From: an uncultured Clostridia bacterium
GTDB lineage: Bacteria; Bacillota; Clostridia; Christensenellales; UBA1242
NCBI GenBank assembly: GCA_934778215.1
Contig: CAKVOE010000002.1
Coordinates: forward strand, 310,001 to 374,000
DNA: 64,000 nt
Reading direction: 5' to 3'
The position numbers were made by a program, and so were the translations under genes. Shown piece after piece: positions 41,496 to 51,350 of the stretch (its first letter is position 1; the number at the start of each line of letters is the position of its first letter). The notes under the pieces were generated by a model. It did no database searches. It was not told the origin of the DNA and saw only the letters and a list, made by a program, of their open reading frames with translations.

Positions 41496-41593
41496 AAGTT
41501 TAGCCTCATTAAAATTTAAAGACAGGGTGAAAAACCTATAAAAGCAATTAAATTCAAATTAAATACACTATGACGAAAATTTCTATATGAACT

Positions 41594-41628
41594 AAAAATA
41601 GCCAAACATAATTTGTTTGGCTATTTTT
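41594..41628. terminator. bidirectional terminator
   Basis: AAAAATAGCCAAAC (41594-41607) pairs with GTTTGGCTATTTTT (41615-41628). It serves greA on the plus strand and the convergent gene on the minus strand, whose stop codon touches the stem. Confidence 0.9.
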
Positions 41629-42179
41629 TATAATTCTTTATTTTCTTCCTCTTCGTTAGGATACATATCTTGATTTATAAAGGCGGTTGCGTATGTGCCG
41701 GTAATGGTGGCACCAAGCGTTGATAGTATGGCAATTCTTTCGGAGTTTTCCAATCTTTTGTTAATATTGTTGTATAAACTCTCCGAAAAGTCCTTTTTTT
41801 GTTTTAATGCGTCTATTTTACCTTTGTCATAAATAGGAGAAAATTCAATCTTGAATTCGTCCATATGAGATAGTATATAACTTTTACTTTCATTATTAAT
41901 TAGACTTTGCACGGCATCTTTTCTTACATCTATTGGTTTTGTTGGGTCTTTTGCAATTTGTGAATACAAATTTTTTCTATAACTATATTCATCAGATTGC
42001 TTGTATACCTCAACAATGTAATTGTTTAAGTCATGCTCTGCTTTTTGCATATCTGCTTTAAAGTCAGAGGCTTCACCTCGCATATGCTTAATACCAATTA
42101 CAGATACCAGCCCAGCACAGGTTAAAAGCATAGTTGTTCCGCCTAAAAATAATTTTACAATATCATGTGTACCATTCAT
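41628..42179 (-). CDS. hypothetical protein with terminal hydrophobic segments
   Basis: Unrecognised 183-residue protein. A hydrophobic helix lies at about residues 8-30 and a second apolar stretch at about 147-167 (IAILSTLGATITGTYATAF). Between them is a charged, probably coiled-coil region. The acidic tail is MYPNEEEENKEL. Possibly two membrane segments with a long loop. The ATG follows AGGAG; the promoter is at 42206-42233. Confidence 0.72.
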   Translation of the reverse strand: MNGTHDIVKLFLGGTTMLLTCAGLVSVIGIKHMRGEASDFKADMQKAEHDLNNYIVEVYKQSDEYSYRKNLYSQIAKDPTKPIDVRKDAVQSLINNESKSYILSHMDEFKIEFSPIYDKGKIDALKQKKDFSESLYNNINKRLENSERIAILSTLGATITGTYATAFINQDMYPNEEEENKEL

Positions 42180-42205
42180 TTGTTATTCTCCTTAAACCGT
42201 CAATT

Positions 42206-42233
42206 AGTATATCACTACAAGGTAAAATGTCAA
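42206..42233 (-). promoter_or_regulatory. promoter of the 41628 gene
   Basis: On the minus strand TTGACA (42233-42228), 16 bases, TATACT (42211-42206). Confidence 0.75.
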
Positions 42234-42426
42234 TAGGTAAAATTAAATTATTATAAATTTTTCTTTAAGTATATATAAACAAAAAGAATGGAAAACGGGA
42301 ACAGGTTTTACATTAAATTGTTTGTACATTTTGCACAAAATTTTGAAATTTTACGGCAAAAGTCTAGAAAATTTGCGGGTTTGGGCAAGAACCCCCAAAA
42401 AAGTTAGAATTTTTTTGAAAAAGCCC

Positions 42427-42455
42427 TTGACACGGGTCCGTGTGTTTAGTATAAT
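42427..42455 (+). promoter_or_regulatory. consensus promoter of the S10-spc-alpha superoperon
   Basis: TTGACA (42427-42432), 17 bases, TATAAT (42450-42455): a perfect match to consensus at the head of 31 consecutive genes. No other strong promoter was noticed until after rplQ. Confidence 0.93.
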
Positions 42456-42461
42456 ATTGCA

Positions 42462-42633
42462 CGATGCATTATGGGATGATGCGGAAGGTTACTCACTATG
42501 GGTTTCCAAAAGAGATAACTTTCGCTGACAATAGCGCCAATTAATAGGTGCGACAAATTATTCATCTTAGTAACCAATCTGTTTATGCATCCAGAAAGGT
42601 GAGTTAATTTGGGAAATAAAAAAGGAGAAGAAA
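42462..42633 (+). other. structured leader of the S10 operon mRNA
   Basis: About 172 untranslated bases before rpsJ. GGTTACT (42487-42493) pairs with AGTAACC (42569-42575), enclosing a small hairpin CGCT/AGCG (42523-42536). Outside it, GGATG (42474-42478) can pair with CATCC (42588-42592), while GATGCAT (42463-42469) can pair with ATGCATC (42585-42591), so two outer pairings exclude each other. This suits an autoregulated ribosomal-protein leader (L4 is the usual S10-operon repressor), but regulation is inferred. A frame of 68 codons at 42322-42528 crosses the promoter and is not a gene. Confidence 0.55.
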
Positions 42634-42942
42634 ATGGCTACACAAAAAATGAGAATTACTTTAAAAGCATTTGACCACAACCTAATCGACGCATCTTGCG
42701 AACGAATTGTGGAAACTGCTAAAAAGGCTGGGGCTAAGGTTTCGGGACCTATTCCTATGCCTACCGAGAAAGAAGTTGTTACAATACTTCGTTCTCCACA
42801 CAAACACAAAGATTCCCGAGAACAATTTGAAATAAGAACACATAAAAGACTTATTGATATCTACAATCCATCTTCAAAGACTGTTGATTCACTAATGAAG
42901 ATTGACTTGCCTAGTGGCGTTGATATCAAGATTAAGCTTTAA
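42634..42942 (+). CDS. rpsJ: 30S ribosomal protein S10
   Basis: A 102-residue S10 (NusE), full length, starting [20 protein letters not shown] with the conserved [20 protein letters not shown] block. It is part of the 30S head and also of NusB-S10 antitermination. First gene of the superoperon; AAGGAG nine bases before the ATG. Confidence 0.97.
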   Translation: MATQKMRITLKAFDHNLIDASCERIVETAKKAGAKVSGPIPMPTEKEVVTILRSPHKHKDSREQFEIRTHKRLIDIYNPSSKTVDSLMKIDLPSGVDIKIKL

Positions 42943-42963
42943 TTATGGGCAGGAGGAAGAAAA

Positions 42964-43587
42964 ATGAACGCAATATTAGGTAAAAAAGTAGGTATGTCTC
43001 AAATATTTACTAGCACTGGATTGGTTATTCCTGTAACCGTTGTTGAAGCAGGTCCTTGCTATGTATCTCAAAAGAAGACAGTTGAAAATGACGGATACAA
43101 TGCAGTTCAACTTGCATTTGTAGACGCTAAGCCATCTAGAGTTACCAAGGCCGAAATTGGTCACTTAAAGAAGGCAAACATTACACCTAAAAAATATCTT
43201 AAAGAATTTGATATTGATGGCACGAACCTAGAAATCGGTGCAGAAATAAAGTGTGATGTATTTAAGGCTGGTGATATGGTTGATGTAACTGGTCAAACAA
43301 AAGGTCGTGGATTTAGTGGTCCTATCCAAAGATGGAACCTTTCACGTGGACCAATGAGCCATGGTTCAGGTTATCACAGAGGCGTTGGTTCTATGGGTTC
43401 TAGCGCAGATCCAAGTCATGTATTCAAAAACAAGAAGATGGCTGGTCAATATGGTAACGAAAGAGTTACAATCCAAAATCTTGAAATTGCAAAAGTCGAC
43501 GTAGAAAGAAATCTATTACTTATTAAGGGTGCTATTCCTGGTGCTAATGGAAATCTTGTATTCGTTAAATCAGCCGTTAAGAAGTAA
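42964..43587 (+). CDS. rplC: 50S ribosomal protein L3
   Basis: A 207-residue L3, with GKKVGMSQIF at the start and the conserved central loop RWNLSRGPMSHGSGYHRGVG that reaches the peptidyl-transferase centre. Full length, 21 bases after rpsJ with AGGAGG. Confidence 0.97.
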   Translation: MNAILGKKVGMSQIFTSTGLVIPVTVVEAGPCYVSQKKTVENDGYNAVQLAFVDAKPSRVTKAEIGHLKKANITPKKYLKEFDIDGTNLEIGAEIKCDVFKAGDMVDVTGQTKGRGFSGPIQRWNLSRGPMSHGSGYHRGVGSMGSSADPSHVFKNKKMAGQYGNERVTIQNLEIAKVDVERNLLLIKGAIPGANGNLVFVKSAVKK

Positions 43588-43598
43588 GGAGATAAAAC

Positions 43599-44219
43599 AT
43601 GCAAACTAATGTATTAAATATAAAAGGTGAAGTAGTTGGTAAAGTAGAACTTAATGACTCAGTATTTAAAGTTCCTTACAACGAAGCAGTAATCCACCAA
43701 GTAGTAGTTGCAACCCTTGCAAACAACCGTCAAGGAACTAAGAGCACATTAACTCGCTCAGAAGTTAGCGGTGGTGGAAGAAAACCATGGAGACAAAAGG
43801 GAACTGGTAACGCTCGTCAAGGTTCTACCCGTGCTCCACAATGGATTAAGGGTGGAGTTGTATTTGCTCCAAAGCCAAGAGATTTCTCTAAAAAGGTTAA
43901 CAAGAAGGTTAAAGCACTTGCATTTATGAGTGCAATATCTACCAGACTTGAAGAAGGTAATGTAATTGTTCTAGACGAACTAAACATTGCTCCAAAGACC
44001 AAAGAGATGGCACAAGTACTAGAAAATTTAAAGGTTAACAGATCAGCCGTTATAGTTACAGACGATGTTAACGAAAACGTAGTTTTATCTGCTCGTAACC
44101 TTGAAAATATCGAAACCTCAACCGCAGACATAGTTTCTACTTACGATATCGTATCTAACGAAAAAGTTGTAATAACCAAGTCTGCTATTAAGAAATTAGA
44201 GGAGGCTTACAAGAACTAA
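43599..44219 (+). CDS. rplD: 50S ribosomal protein L4
   Basis: A 206-residue L4. The exit-tunnel loop is visible as SGGGRKPWRQKGTGNARQGS, followed by the Rossmann-like body (VIVTDDVNENVVLSARNL). In other bacteria L4 represses its own operon through the leader. Its stop codon overlaps the rplW start by one base (TAATG). Confidence 0.97.
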   Translation: MQTNVLNIKGEVVGKVELNDSVFKVPYNEAVIHQVVVATLANNRQGTKSTLTRSEVSGGGRKPWRQKGTGNARQGSTRAPQWIKGGVVFAPKPRDFSKKVNKKVKALAFMSAISTRLEEGNVIVLDELNIAPKTKEMAQVLENLKVNRSAVIVTDDVNENVVLSARNLENIETSTADIVSTYDIVSNEKVVITKSAIKKLEEAYKN

Positions 44220-44509
44220 TGGTCAATCACGATTTAATTATTCGCCCAATACTAACCGAAAAAACTTATGCGGGCATTCAATCTAAAAGATATACATTCG
44301 AAGTTGCTCCAAAGGCTACAAAAACTCAAGTTAGAGATGCAGTTGAAGCAATCTTTGGAGTTAAAGTAGAAAGCGTAAACATTATTAATGTTCACGGAAA
44401 AATGAAAAGACAAGGCAGATTTGAAGGTCTTGCAGGAAACTACAAAAAGGCAATCGTTCAACTAACCGCCGATAGCAAATCAATCGCATTTTTTGATAGT
44501 TTAAGTTAA
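44219..44509 (+). CDS. rplW: 50S ribosomal protein L23
   Basis: A 96-residue L23, starting with IIRPILTEKTYAGI and containing the RNA-binding KVESVNIINVHGKMKRQGRF loop. It sits at the tunnel exit and docks SRP and trigger factor. Translationally coupled to rplD. Confidence 0.96.
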   Translation: MVNHDLIIRPILTEKTYAGIQSKRYTFEVAPKATKTQVRDAVEAIFGVKVESVNIINVHGKMKRQGRFEGLAGNYKKAIVQLTADSKSIAFFDSLS

Positions 44510-44527
44510 TAATAGAGGAGTAGAAAA

Positions 44528-45355
44528 ATGGCTATAAAAAGATACAAACCAACAAGTGCTGGTCTAAGAGGAAAGACATCTGCGTCTTTTGAAGAAATAA
44601 CCTCTTCAACCCCAGAAAAGTCTTTGTTGGCAACAAAAAAGAAAACTGCTGGTAGAAATTCTTATGGTAGAATTACCGTAAGACACATCGGCGGTGGAAA
44701 TAGACAAAAATATCGTATAATCGATTTTAAAAGAGATAAAGATGGCATACCTGCAAAAGTTTCAACCATTGAATATGATCCAAACAGAACAGCGTATATT
44801 GCATTGCTAACCTATGCAGATGGCGAAAAGAGATATATCCTTGCTCCAAACGGAATTCAAGTTGGTGACGAAATTATGAGCGGTGCTAATGCAGAAATTA
44901 AAGTTGGTAACGCATTACCACTAGAAAATATTCCAGTAGGTTCAGTTGTTCATAATGTAGAACTAGATGCTGGTAGAGGCGGAAAAATTGGAAGAAGTGC
45001 TGGTAACTCTGCTCAACTTATGGCAAAAGAAGGCAAATATGCAACTTTAAGAATGCCATCTGGCGAAATGAGAAAGGTACTACTTACTTGCCGAGCTACA
45101 ATTGGAGAAATAGGAAACCTAGACCACGAGTTAATCAAAATTGGTAAAGCGGGAAGAACAAGACACATGGGCATTCGTCCAACCGTACGTGGTGTTGTTA
45201 TGAACCCAGTTGATCACCCACATGGTGGTGGTGAAGGTAAGAGCCCAGTTGGTATGCCTGCACCAGTTACTCCTTGGGGTAAACCTGCTCTTGGTATGAA
45301 GACAAGAAAGAAAAAGAAAGCTTCAAATAAATTAATGGTTAAGCGTATTAACTAA
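44528..45355 (+). CDS. rplB: 50S ribosomal protein L2
   Basis: A 275-residue L2, full length. It has the N-terminal [20 protein letters not shown], the [17 protein letters not shown] segment and the C-terminal [20 protein letters not shown] loop with the conserved histidine near the peptidyl-transferase centre. Confidence 0.97.
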   Translation: MAIKRYKPTSAGLRGKTSASFEEITSSTPEKSLLATKKKTAGRNSYGRITVRHIGGGNRQKYRIIDFKRDKDGIPAKVSTIEYDPNRTAYIALLTYADGEKRYILAPNGIQVGDEIMSGANAEIKVGNALPLENIPVGSVVHNVELDAGRGGKIGRSAGNSAQLMAKEGKYATLRMPSGEMRKVLLTCRATIGEIGNLDHELIKIGKAGRTRHMGIRPTVRGVVMNPVDHPHGGGEGKSPVGMPAPVTPWGKPALGMKTRKKKKASNKLMVKRIN

Positions 45356-45369
45356 TTAGGAGGAAGAAA

Positions 45370-45657
45370 ATGAGTAGATCAGTTAAAAAGGGTCCTTATG
45401 TAGAAGAAAGATTAGCAAACAGAATTGCTAAAATGAATGAAACTGGCGAAAAGAGAGTTATCAAAACTTGGTCACGTTCTTCAACAATTCTTCCTACAAT
45501 GGTGGGTCATACAATTGCCGTTTATGACGGAAGAAAACATATACCTGTTTATGTAACTACCGAAATGGTTGGCTTTAAACTTGGCGAGTTCGCTCCAACA
45601 AGAACATTTAAAGGTCACAAAGGTACAAAAACAGTTGATACTAAGGGGGGTAAATAA
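45370..45657 (+). CDS. rpsS: 30S ribosomal protein S19
   Basis: A 95-residue S19, [20 protein letters not shown] with the C-terminal [16 protein letters not shown]. Head protein of the 30S, paired with S13. Two bases separate it from rplV. Confidence 0.97.
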   Translation: MSRSVKKGPYVEERLANRIAKMNETGEKRVIKTWSRSSTILPTMVGHTIAVYDGRKHIPVYVTTEMVGFKLGEFAPTRTFKGHKGTKTVDTKGGK

Positions 45658-45659
45658 TA

Positions 45660-46049
45660 ATGGCTACTAGACAAAGAGAAAAATCTGCAGCAAGAATAGC
45701 AAACCGTGATACACGTCCATTTGCAACTGCAAAATATGTAAGAATTACCCCAACCAAGGTAAGAATTATTCTTGACCTAATTAGAGGTAAAGATTACAGC
45801 GATGCCGAAGCGATTCTTGAATACAATGCAAGTCCTGCAGCAAAAACAATTTTGAACGTATTAAGAAGTGCTGGCGCAAACGCTGAAAACAACAACGGAC
45901 TAAACAAGTCTGAATTATATGTCGCTGAAACATTTGCAGATGGTGGCCCAACATTAAAGAGAAACCAACCAGTTAGCAAGGGTAGAGCACACTCAATTTT
46001 AAAAAGAACTTGTCACATCACAGTTAAGCTTGATGTGAAAAAGGCTTAA
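45660..46049 (+). CDS. rplV: 50S ribosomal protein L22
   Basis: A 129-residue L22. The C-terminal beta-hairpin that lines the exit tunnel is visible near GGPTLKRNQPVSKGRAHSIL. The first 20 residues are a basic extension compared with the 110-residue standard protein. Confidence 0.96.
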   Translation: MATRQREKSAARIANRDTRPFATAKYVRITPTKVRIILDLIRGKDYSDAEAILEYNASPAAKTILNVLRSAGANAENNNGLNKSELYVAETFADGGPTLKRNQPVSKGRAHSILKRTCHITVKLDVKKA

Positions 46050-46067
46050 TTTAGGAGGAATGTTTAA

Positions 46068-46742
46068 ATGGGACAAAAAGTCAATCCACATGGACTAAGA
46101 TTAGGTGTCAACGCTGGCTGGAACAGTCAATGGTATGCAGATAAGAAAACATTTGCAGAATATCTAAAAGAAGATAATGACATCAGAAAGTTCATAAAGA
46201 CAAAGTATAAAAATTGTAGCATCTCTTCAATTTTAATTGAAAGAGGTGAAAACAAAGTTACCATTACCCTAAACACCGCAAAGCCTGGCGTGGTTATCGG
46301 TCAAAAGGGTGCTGGGGTAGAAGGTATGAAAAAGGAACTTTCTGCTTTGGTAAATGGTAAGAATGTTAACATTAACGTTGTTGAAGTTAAAAATCCAGAT
46401 ATGGACGCTCAATTGGTAGCAGAAAGCATCGCCTTTCAACTAGAACAAAGAGTTGGATTTAGAAGAGCCATGAAGCAAGCCCTATCTCGTTGCCAAAAGG
46501 CTGGAGTTAAGGGTATAAAAATTATGGTAGGTGGTCGTCTTGATGGTGCAGAAATCGCAAGAAGCGAATTCTATCAAGAAGGTTCACTTCCACTACAAAC
46601 TTTACGTGCTGATATCGATTATGGTACAGCAACCGCCCATGTATATGGTTCAATCGGTGTTAAGGTTTGGATTTACAAAGGAGAAATCCTAGGTAAAAAG
46701 GATCTTTCAATCAAAGGAGGAAACAAACATGTTGATGCCTAA
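46068..46742 (+). CDS. rpsC: 30S ribosomal protein S3
   Basis: A 224-residue S3, starting [20 protein letters not shown], with the KH domain loop [18 protein letters not shown] and the C-terminal [20 protein letters not shown]. Its last codons overlap rplP by 14 bases; the rplP ribosome binding site lies inside rpsC. Confidence 0.97.
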   Translation: MGQKVNPHGLRLGVNAGWNSQWYADKKTFAEYLKEDNDIRKFIKTKYKNCSISSILIERGENKVTITLNTAKPGVVIGQKGAGVEGMKKELSALVNGKNVNINVVEVKNPDMDAQLVAESIAFQLEQRVGFRRAMKQALSRCQKAGVKGIKIMVGGRLDGAEIARSEFYQEGSLPLQTLRADIDYGTATAHVYGSIGVKVWIYKGEILGKKDLSIKGGNKHVDA

Positions 46743-47175
46743 AAGAGTTAAGAGAAGAAAGCAACAAAGAGGCAGAATGACTGGTAAAGCACTTCGTGGT
46801 AACACACTAAGTTATGGCGAATATGGCATTATCGCAACAACTCCTTGTTGGATAACCTCTAACCAAATTGAAGCCGCTCGTATTGCAATGACAAGGTACA
46901 CAAAAAGAGGTGGTAATGTTTGGATAAACATTTTCCCACACAAGCCTGTAACAAAAAAGCCTGCCGAAACTCGTATGGGTTCTGGTAAAGGTTCTCCAGA
47001 GTACTGGGTTGCAGTTGTAAAACCAGGTCGTGTAATGTTCGAAATGGGCGGAGTTAAGGAAGAAGTTGCAAAAGAAGCATTAAGACTTGCAACATACAAA
47101 CTTCCTTGCGGAACTAAAATTGTAACAAAAGCAGACTTTGAAGAAAAGGCTGTAAAACCAAAAGAGGAGGCTTAG
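46729..47175 (+). CDS. rplP: 50S ribosomal protein L16
   Basis: A 148-residue L16, [20 protein letters not shown] with the conserved [20 protein letters not shown] block. It helps place A-site tRNA. The start overlaps the end of rpsC, with GGAGG eight bases upstream. Confidence 0.97.
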   Translation: MLMPKRVKRRKQQRGRMTGKALRGNTLSYGEYGIIATTPCWITSNQIEAARIAMTRYTKRGGNVWINIFPHKPVTKKPAETRMGSGKGSPEYWVAVVKPGRVMFEMGGVKEEVAKEALRLATYKLPCGTKIVTKADFEEKAVKPKEEA

Positions 47176-47182
47176 GCAATTT

Positions 47183-47458
47183 ATGAACAACAAACAACTA
47201 AGAACTCAATCAGATAGCGAATTAAGAAAAATGCTTAGCGACTTAAAGTCTGAATTATTCAACCTTAGATTCTCTAATGCAACTGGTCAACTATCTAACC
47301 CTATGGCACTAAACACTTGCAAAAAAGATATTGCTCGTGTAAACACCATTTTAAAAGAAAGAGAGTTAGGAATATCTGTATCAGTTAAGCCTCAAGAAGA
47401 AGAAAAGAAGACAACTAAAAAAAGCACCGCTAAAAAAGTTGAAACTAAGAAGGATTAA
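47183..47458 (+). CDS. rpmC: 50S ribosomal protein L29 with Lys-rich tail
   Basis: The first 66 or so residues are a normal L29 two-helix protein ([38 protein letters not shown]). About 20 further residues at the C-terminus are Lys/Thr/Glu-rich ([20 protein letters not shown]), giving 91 residues against the usual 60-70. Confidence 0.94.
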   Translation: MNNKQLRTQSDSELRKMLSDLKSELFNLRFSNATGQLSNPMALNTCKKDIARVNTILKERELGISVSVKPQEEEKKTTKKSTAKKVETKKD

Positions 47459-47469
47459 GGGGAAAACTT

Positions 47470-47730
47470 ATGGATATTAAAAGAAATGAAAGAAAGACAA
47501 GAATCGGTGTAGTTAAGAGCAATAAGATGGACAAAACCATAGTTGTAGAATGTGTAGACAAAAAGAAACACCCACTATATGGAAAGACCATCACTAAAAC
47601 GGTATCTTTTAAAGCACACGATGAAGAAAACATCTGTGATATAGGCGATACAGTTATGATTGCAGAAACTCGTCATTTATCTAAAGATAAGAACTGGCGT
47701 CTTGTAAAAATCGTAGAAAAAGTCAAGTAG
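47470..47730 (+). CDS. rpsQ: 30S ribosomal protein S17
   Basis: An 86-residue S17 with an OB fold: [20 protein letters not shown] and [20 protein letters not shown]. Standard length and position after rpmC. Confidence 0.96.
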   Translation: MDIKRNERKTRIGVVKSNKMDKTIVVECVDKKKHPLYGKTITKTVSFKAHDEENICDIGDTVMIAETRHLSKDKNWRLVKIVEKVK

Positions 47731-47748
47731 TAATGGGAGATAAATAGT

Positions 47749-48117
47749 ATGATACAACAGGAAACAAGATTAAAAGTTGCCGACAATACTGGAGCAAAGG
47801 AACTTTTATGTATAAAGGTTTTGGGTGGCTCTCGTGTAAAAAGCGGTAACATTGGTGATGTCATAATTGCTGCTGTTAAGGGTGCTGACCCAAAAGGTTC
47901 TGTTAAAAACGGTGAAGTTGTAAAAGCGGTTATCGTTAGAACAGTTAAGGGTATCCAAAGACCAGACGGAAGTTCTGTTAAGTTTGACGAAAACGCTGCA
48001 GTTATCATCGGTAACGATGGACTTCCTCGTGGAACTCGTATTTTTGGACCTATCGCAAGAGAACTTCGTGATAAGGGCTATATGAAGATAATTTCATTAG
48101 CACCTGTAGTTATATAG
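47749..48117 (+). CDS. rplN: 50S ribosomal protein L14
   Basis: A 122-residue L14, [20 protein letters not shown] with the C-terminal [19 protein letters not shown]. Standard length. It forms an intersubunit bridge and binds the RsfS silencing factor. Confidence 0.97.
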   Translation: MIQQETRLKVADNTGAKELLCIKVLGGSRVKSGNIGDVIIAAVKGADPKGSVKNGEVVKAVIVRTVKGIQRPDGSSVKFDENAAVIIGNDGLPRGTRIFGPIARELRDKGYMKIISLAPVVI

Positions 48118-48127
48118 GAGGCACATT

Positions 48128-48646
48128 ATGGCAAATACACTAAATGTAAAAACTGGTGATAATGTATTAGTTATAACCGGTAAAGATGCTGGTAAGCAAG
48201 GTAAGGTTTTGGCTTGCTATCCAGACAAAAATAGAATAGTAGTTGAAGGCGTAAACATTATTAGCCGTCACACAAAGCCTCGTTCAGCACAAGAAGCGGG
48301 TGGAATTATGAAGAGGGAAGGAACAATTGATGTTTCAAACGTTATGATTGTTTGCCCAACTTGCGGTAAGCCAACCAGAGTTAAACATGCTGATATAGAT
48401 GGAAAACATACAAGAGTTTGCAAATGTGGAGCCGTTTTAGACACCAAGTACGAAAAGGTAGCTAAAAAGAAGGCAACAAAAGCAACTGCTACAAAATCAA
48501 CAAAAGAGAAAAAAGTCGAAAACGCTGAAGAAAAGGCTACAAAGAAGAAAACAACTTCTAAGACCGAAGGTGCTACAACCACAAAAAAGACCACAGTAAA
48601 AAATAAAGCCGAAGGCGCAACACTAAAAAGAAAGCAAGGAATGTAA
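48128..48646 (+). CDS. rplX: 50S ribosomal protein L24 with extra zinc-knuckle and basic tail
   Basis: The core (residues 1-112) is L24: a KOW motif DNVLVITGKDAGKQGKVLAC, followed by a CPTCGKPTRV and CKCG pair that could bind zinc. The last 60 residues are a Lys/Thr/Ala/Glu-rich tail (for example KKKATKATATKSTKEKKVEN), giving 172 residues against about 105 normally. The tail ends at a normal stop 20 bases before rplE, with no sign of fusion to another gene. Confidence 0.94.
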   Translation: MANTLNVKTGDNVLVITGKDAGKQGKVLACYPDKNRIVVEGVNIISRHTKPRSAQEAGGIMKREGTIDVSNVMIVCPTCGKPTRVKHADIDGKHTRVCKCGAVLDTKYEKVAKKKATKATATKSTKEKKVENAEEKATKKKTTSKTEGATTTKKTTVKNKAEGATLKRKQGM

Positions 48647-48666
48647 TTTTAAAGGAGATAACTTAA

Positions 48667-49224
48667 ATGGAAAAGAATACTAAACAAAACAGATTAAAAG
48701 AAAAATACCTAAAAGAAGTAGTTCCTGCTATGCAAAAGAAATTTAACTACGCCAACATTAACCAAATCCCAAAGATTGAAAAAATCGTTTTAAATATGGG
48801 ATTGGGCGATGTAAAGGACAACAGCAAGTCACTAAACCTTGCAGTTGAAGAATTAGGCTTAATTGCTGGTCAAAAGCCAATAATTACAAAAGCCAAAAAG
48901 TCTGTAGCAAACTTCAAACTAAGAGAAGGAATGAATGTAGGTGCAAAAGTTACACTAAGAGGAACAACAATGTATGAATTTTTAGACAGATTCATCTCAA
49001 TTGCACTTCCTAGAGTTCGTGACTTTAGAGGCGTAAATCCTAACGCATTCGATGGCAGAGGTTCATTCTCTTATGGTGTTAAGGAACAACTAATTTTCCC
49101 AGAAATAGTTTATGAGAAAATAGAAAAGATTCGTGGTTTTGATGTTTGCATCGTTACTTCTGCAAAGACTGACGATGAAGCAAGAGAACTTTTAGCACTA
49201 ATGGGTATGCCATTTAGAAAGTAA
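48667..49224 (+). CDS. rplE: 50S ribosomal protein L5
   Basis: A 185-residue L5, with [20 protein letters not shown], the 5S-rRNA-binding [20 protein letters not shown] and the C-terminal [18 protein letters not shown]. Standard length. Confidence 0.97.
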   Translation: MEKNTKQNRLKEKYLKEVVPAMQKKFNYANINQIPKIEKIVLNMGLGDVKDNSKSLNLAVEELGLIAGQKPIITKAKKSVANFKLREGMNVGAKVTLRGTTMYEFLDRFISIALPRVRDFRGVNPNAFDGRGSFSYGVKEQLIFPEIVYEKIEKIRGFDVCIVTSAKTDDEARELLALMGMPFRK

Positions 49225-49239
49225 GGAAGGAGATAATTT

Positions 49240-49425
49240 ATGGCAAAGAAAGCACTTATAAATAAGCAACAAGGCAAGCAAAAATATAGCACTCGTGAGT
49301 ACACAAGATGTTCTATTTGCGGAAGACCTCACGCAGTTCTTCGCAAGTATGGAATCTGCCGTATTTGTTTTAGAGAACTTGCGTACAAGGGTGAAATACC
49401 TGGTGCTAAAAAATCTAGTTGGTAA
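49240..49425 (+). CDS. rpsZ: 30S ribosomal protein S14, zinc-binding type
   Basis: A 61-residue S14 of the short zinc type (S14p/S29e): CSICGRPH and CRICFREL supply four cysteines, Cys24, Cys27, Cys40 and Cys43, and the C-terminus is [11 protein letters not shown]. This is the usual form in Bacillota spc operons. Confidence 0.97.
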   Translation: MAKKALINKQQGKQKYSTREYTRCSICGRPHAVLRKYGICRICFRELAYKGEIPGAKKSSW

Positions 49426-49444
49426 AATTTAGGAGGAAATTAAA

Positions 49445-49843
49445 ATGATAGTAACAGATCCTATTGCAGATATGTTGACTAGAATTAGAAACGCACAGAC
49501 TGCTCGTCATGAAACAGTTATCGTTCCAGATTCTAAAACGAAGAGAGCCATCGCAGAGATTCTTTTGGCAGAAGGCTATATTTCAAAGGTTGAATATATC
49601 GAGGATAAAATTCAAGGAAAAATCAAAATCACATTAAAATACACAGAAGACAACAAGCGTGTTATTAGTGGATTAAAGAGAATTTCTAAGCCAGGACTAA
49701 GAATATATGCAAGAGTAGAGGAACTACCACGAGTTCTTAACGGTTTAGGAATTGCTATTATCTCTACAAGCAAAGGCGTTGTAACTGATAAAGAGGCAAG
49801 AAAACTTGGTCTTGGTGGCGAAGTTCTTGCTTATGTATGGTAG
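49445..49843 (+). CDS. rpsH: 30S ribosomal protein S8
   Basis: A 132-residue S8, starting [20 protein letters not shown] and ending with the conserved [20 protein letters not shown]. It binds helix 21 of 16S rRNA and in other bacteria represses the spc genes. Confidence 0.97.
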   Translation: MIVTDPIADMLTRIRNAQTARHETVIVPDSKTKRAIAEILLAEGYISKVEYIEDKIQGKIKITLKYTEDNKRVISGLKRISKPGLRIYARVEELPRVLNGLGIAIISTSKGVVTDKEARKLGLGGEVLAYVW

Positions 49844-49858
49844 GAGGTAATATTATAT

Positions 49859-50419
49859 ATGTCAAGAATTGGAAGATTACCAGTAGAAATACCAGCAGGT
49901 GTTACCGTAGAAGTTACAGGTAACAATGTAGTAAAAGTAAAAGGTCAATTAGGCGAATTATCTCAAGAAGTTAACAAGCTAATTAAAGTTGAACAAACTA
50001 CACTACATGACAAAAACGTTCTTGTATTAACAAGAGCAAACGAATTAAAAGAAACCAAGGCAATGCATGGACTATATAGAGCGCTTATACACAATATGGT
50101 AGAGGGTGTTACAAAGGGTTTTGCAAAGTCTATCACCATTAACGGTGTAGGTTACAAATGCGCTGTTCAAGGCAATAAACTAACTTTAAACATTGGATTC
50201 TCTCATCCAGTAGTAATAGATGTACCACAAGGGCTAAAAGCATCTTGTCCTAGTGCTACCGAAATTAAAATCGAAGGTTGCAACAAGACACAAGTTGGTC
50301 AATTTGCTGCAGATATCAAGGCAATTAAGCCAGTAGAACCATATCACGCATATGGAATTAGATACACCGATGAACATGTACGCAGAAAAGAAATCAAAAA
50401 GGCAGCTAAGAAAAAGTAA
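49859..50419 (+). CDS. rplF: 50S ribosomal protein L6
   Basis: A 186-residue L6 with the two repeated domains, MSRIGRLPVEIPAGVTVEV and the C-terminal IKPVEPYHAYGIRYTDE. Standard length. Confidence 0.97.
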   Translation: MSRIGRLPVEIPAGVTVEVTGNNVVKVKGQLGELSQEVNKLIKVEQTTLHDKNVLVLTRANELKETKAMHGLYRALIHNMVEGVTKGFAKSITINGVGYKCAVQGNKLTLNIGFSHPVVIDVPQGLKASCPSATEIKIEGCNKTQVGQFAADIKAIKPVEPYHAYGIRYTDEHVRRKEIKKAAKKK

Positions 50420-50430
50420 GGAGATAAGAT

Positions 50431-50799
50431 ATGATTAAGAAAATTGATAAGAACTCTGTTCGTGAAGCAAAGCATAAAAGAATTAGAGCCACATTATCTG
50501 GAACAACTGAAAGACCTAGACTATGCGTATATCGCTCCCTAGTTAATATCTACGCTCAAGTAATTGACGACACCAAGGGTGTAACAATTTGTAGCGCATC
50601 TACCGAAGAAAAGGGAATGGATAAAAAGGTTGCCGGAAAAACCAAGATGGAACAAGCTTACATGATTGGTGAAGAAGTTGCTAAAAGAGCAATGGCTAAG
50701 GGCGTTAAGGAAGTAGTATTTGACCGTTCTGGTTACATCTATACCGGACGAGTTCACAAACTAGCCGAAGGCGCAAGAAACGCTGGATTAAATTTTTAG
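50431..50799 (+). CDS. rplR: 50S ribosomal protein L18
   Basis: A 122-residue L18 that binds 5S rRNA with L5, with [20 protein letters not shown] and the C-terminal [20 protein letters not shown]. Standard length. Confidence 0.97.
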   Translation: MIKKIDKNSVREAKHKRIRATLSGTTERPRLCVYRSLVNIYAQVIDDTKGVTICSASTEEKGMDKKVAGKTKMEQAYMIGEEVAKRAMAKGVKEVVFDRSGYIYTGRVHKLAEGARNAGLNF

Positions 50800-50817
50800 G
50801 GTTTAGGAGAAGATATA

Positions 50818-51339
50818 ATGGCAAAAGTTGAAAACAAAAAGAAAGACCAAGCACCAGAAAAGAAAGATGAATTCAATAAAGTTACCGTTGCCATTCGTCG
50901 TGTAACTAAGGTTGTTAAGGGTGGTAGAAATATGAGATTTTCAGCCCTTGTAGTTACCGGAGATGGAAAGGGTAGAGTTGGTGCAGGTATGGGCAGAGGT
51001 GCCGAAGTTTCAATCGCTATGGATAAAGCAGGCGTTGATGCAAAGAAGCACTTAATGCAAGTTCCACTAAAAGATACAACAATTCCACACGAAGTTGTTG
51101 GTAAATTCGAAAAAACCAAGGTTATTATGATGCCAGCCAGAAAAGGTAATGGTATTATTGCCGGCGGTAGCGTTAGAAGCGTTGTTGAACTAGCAGGCAT
51201 TAAAGATATTACTACTAAGTTATATGGTTCAAACAACCCAGTTAACTGCGTTAAAGCCACTCTTGATGGATTAAGTCAATTAAGATCGGCTGAAGAGATT
51301 GCAAAATTACGTGGTAAATCTGTTGAAGAAATTTTATAG
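50818..51339 (+). CDS. rpsE: 30S ribosomal protein S5
   Basis: A 173-residue S5, with [20 protein letters not shown], a dsRBD-like N-domain, and the C-terminal [20 protein letters not shown]. The first 20 residues are Lys/Glu-rich, slightly longer than in most species. Confidence 0.97.
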   Translation: MAKVENKKKDQAPEKKDEFNKVTVAIRRVTKVVKGGRNMRFSALVVTGDGKGRVGAGMGRGAEVSIAMDKAGVDAKKHLMQVPLKDTTIPHEVVGKFEKTKVIMMPARKGNGIIAGGSVRSVVELAGIKDITTKLYGSNNPVNCVKATLDGLSQLRSAEEIAKLRGKSVEEIL

Positions 51340-51350
51340 GAGATTGAATA

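Noticed and set aside
42322..42528. Open frame of 68 codons before the S10 operon
   Set aside because: It runs across the consensus promoter at 42427-42455 and into the leader; no ribosome binding site.
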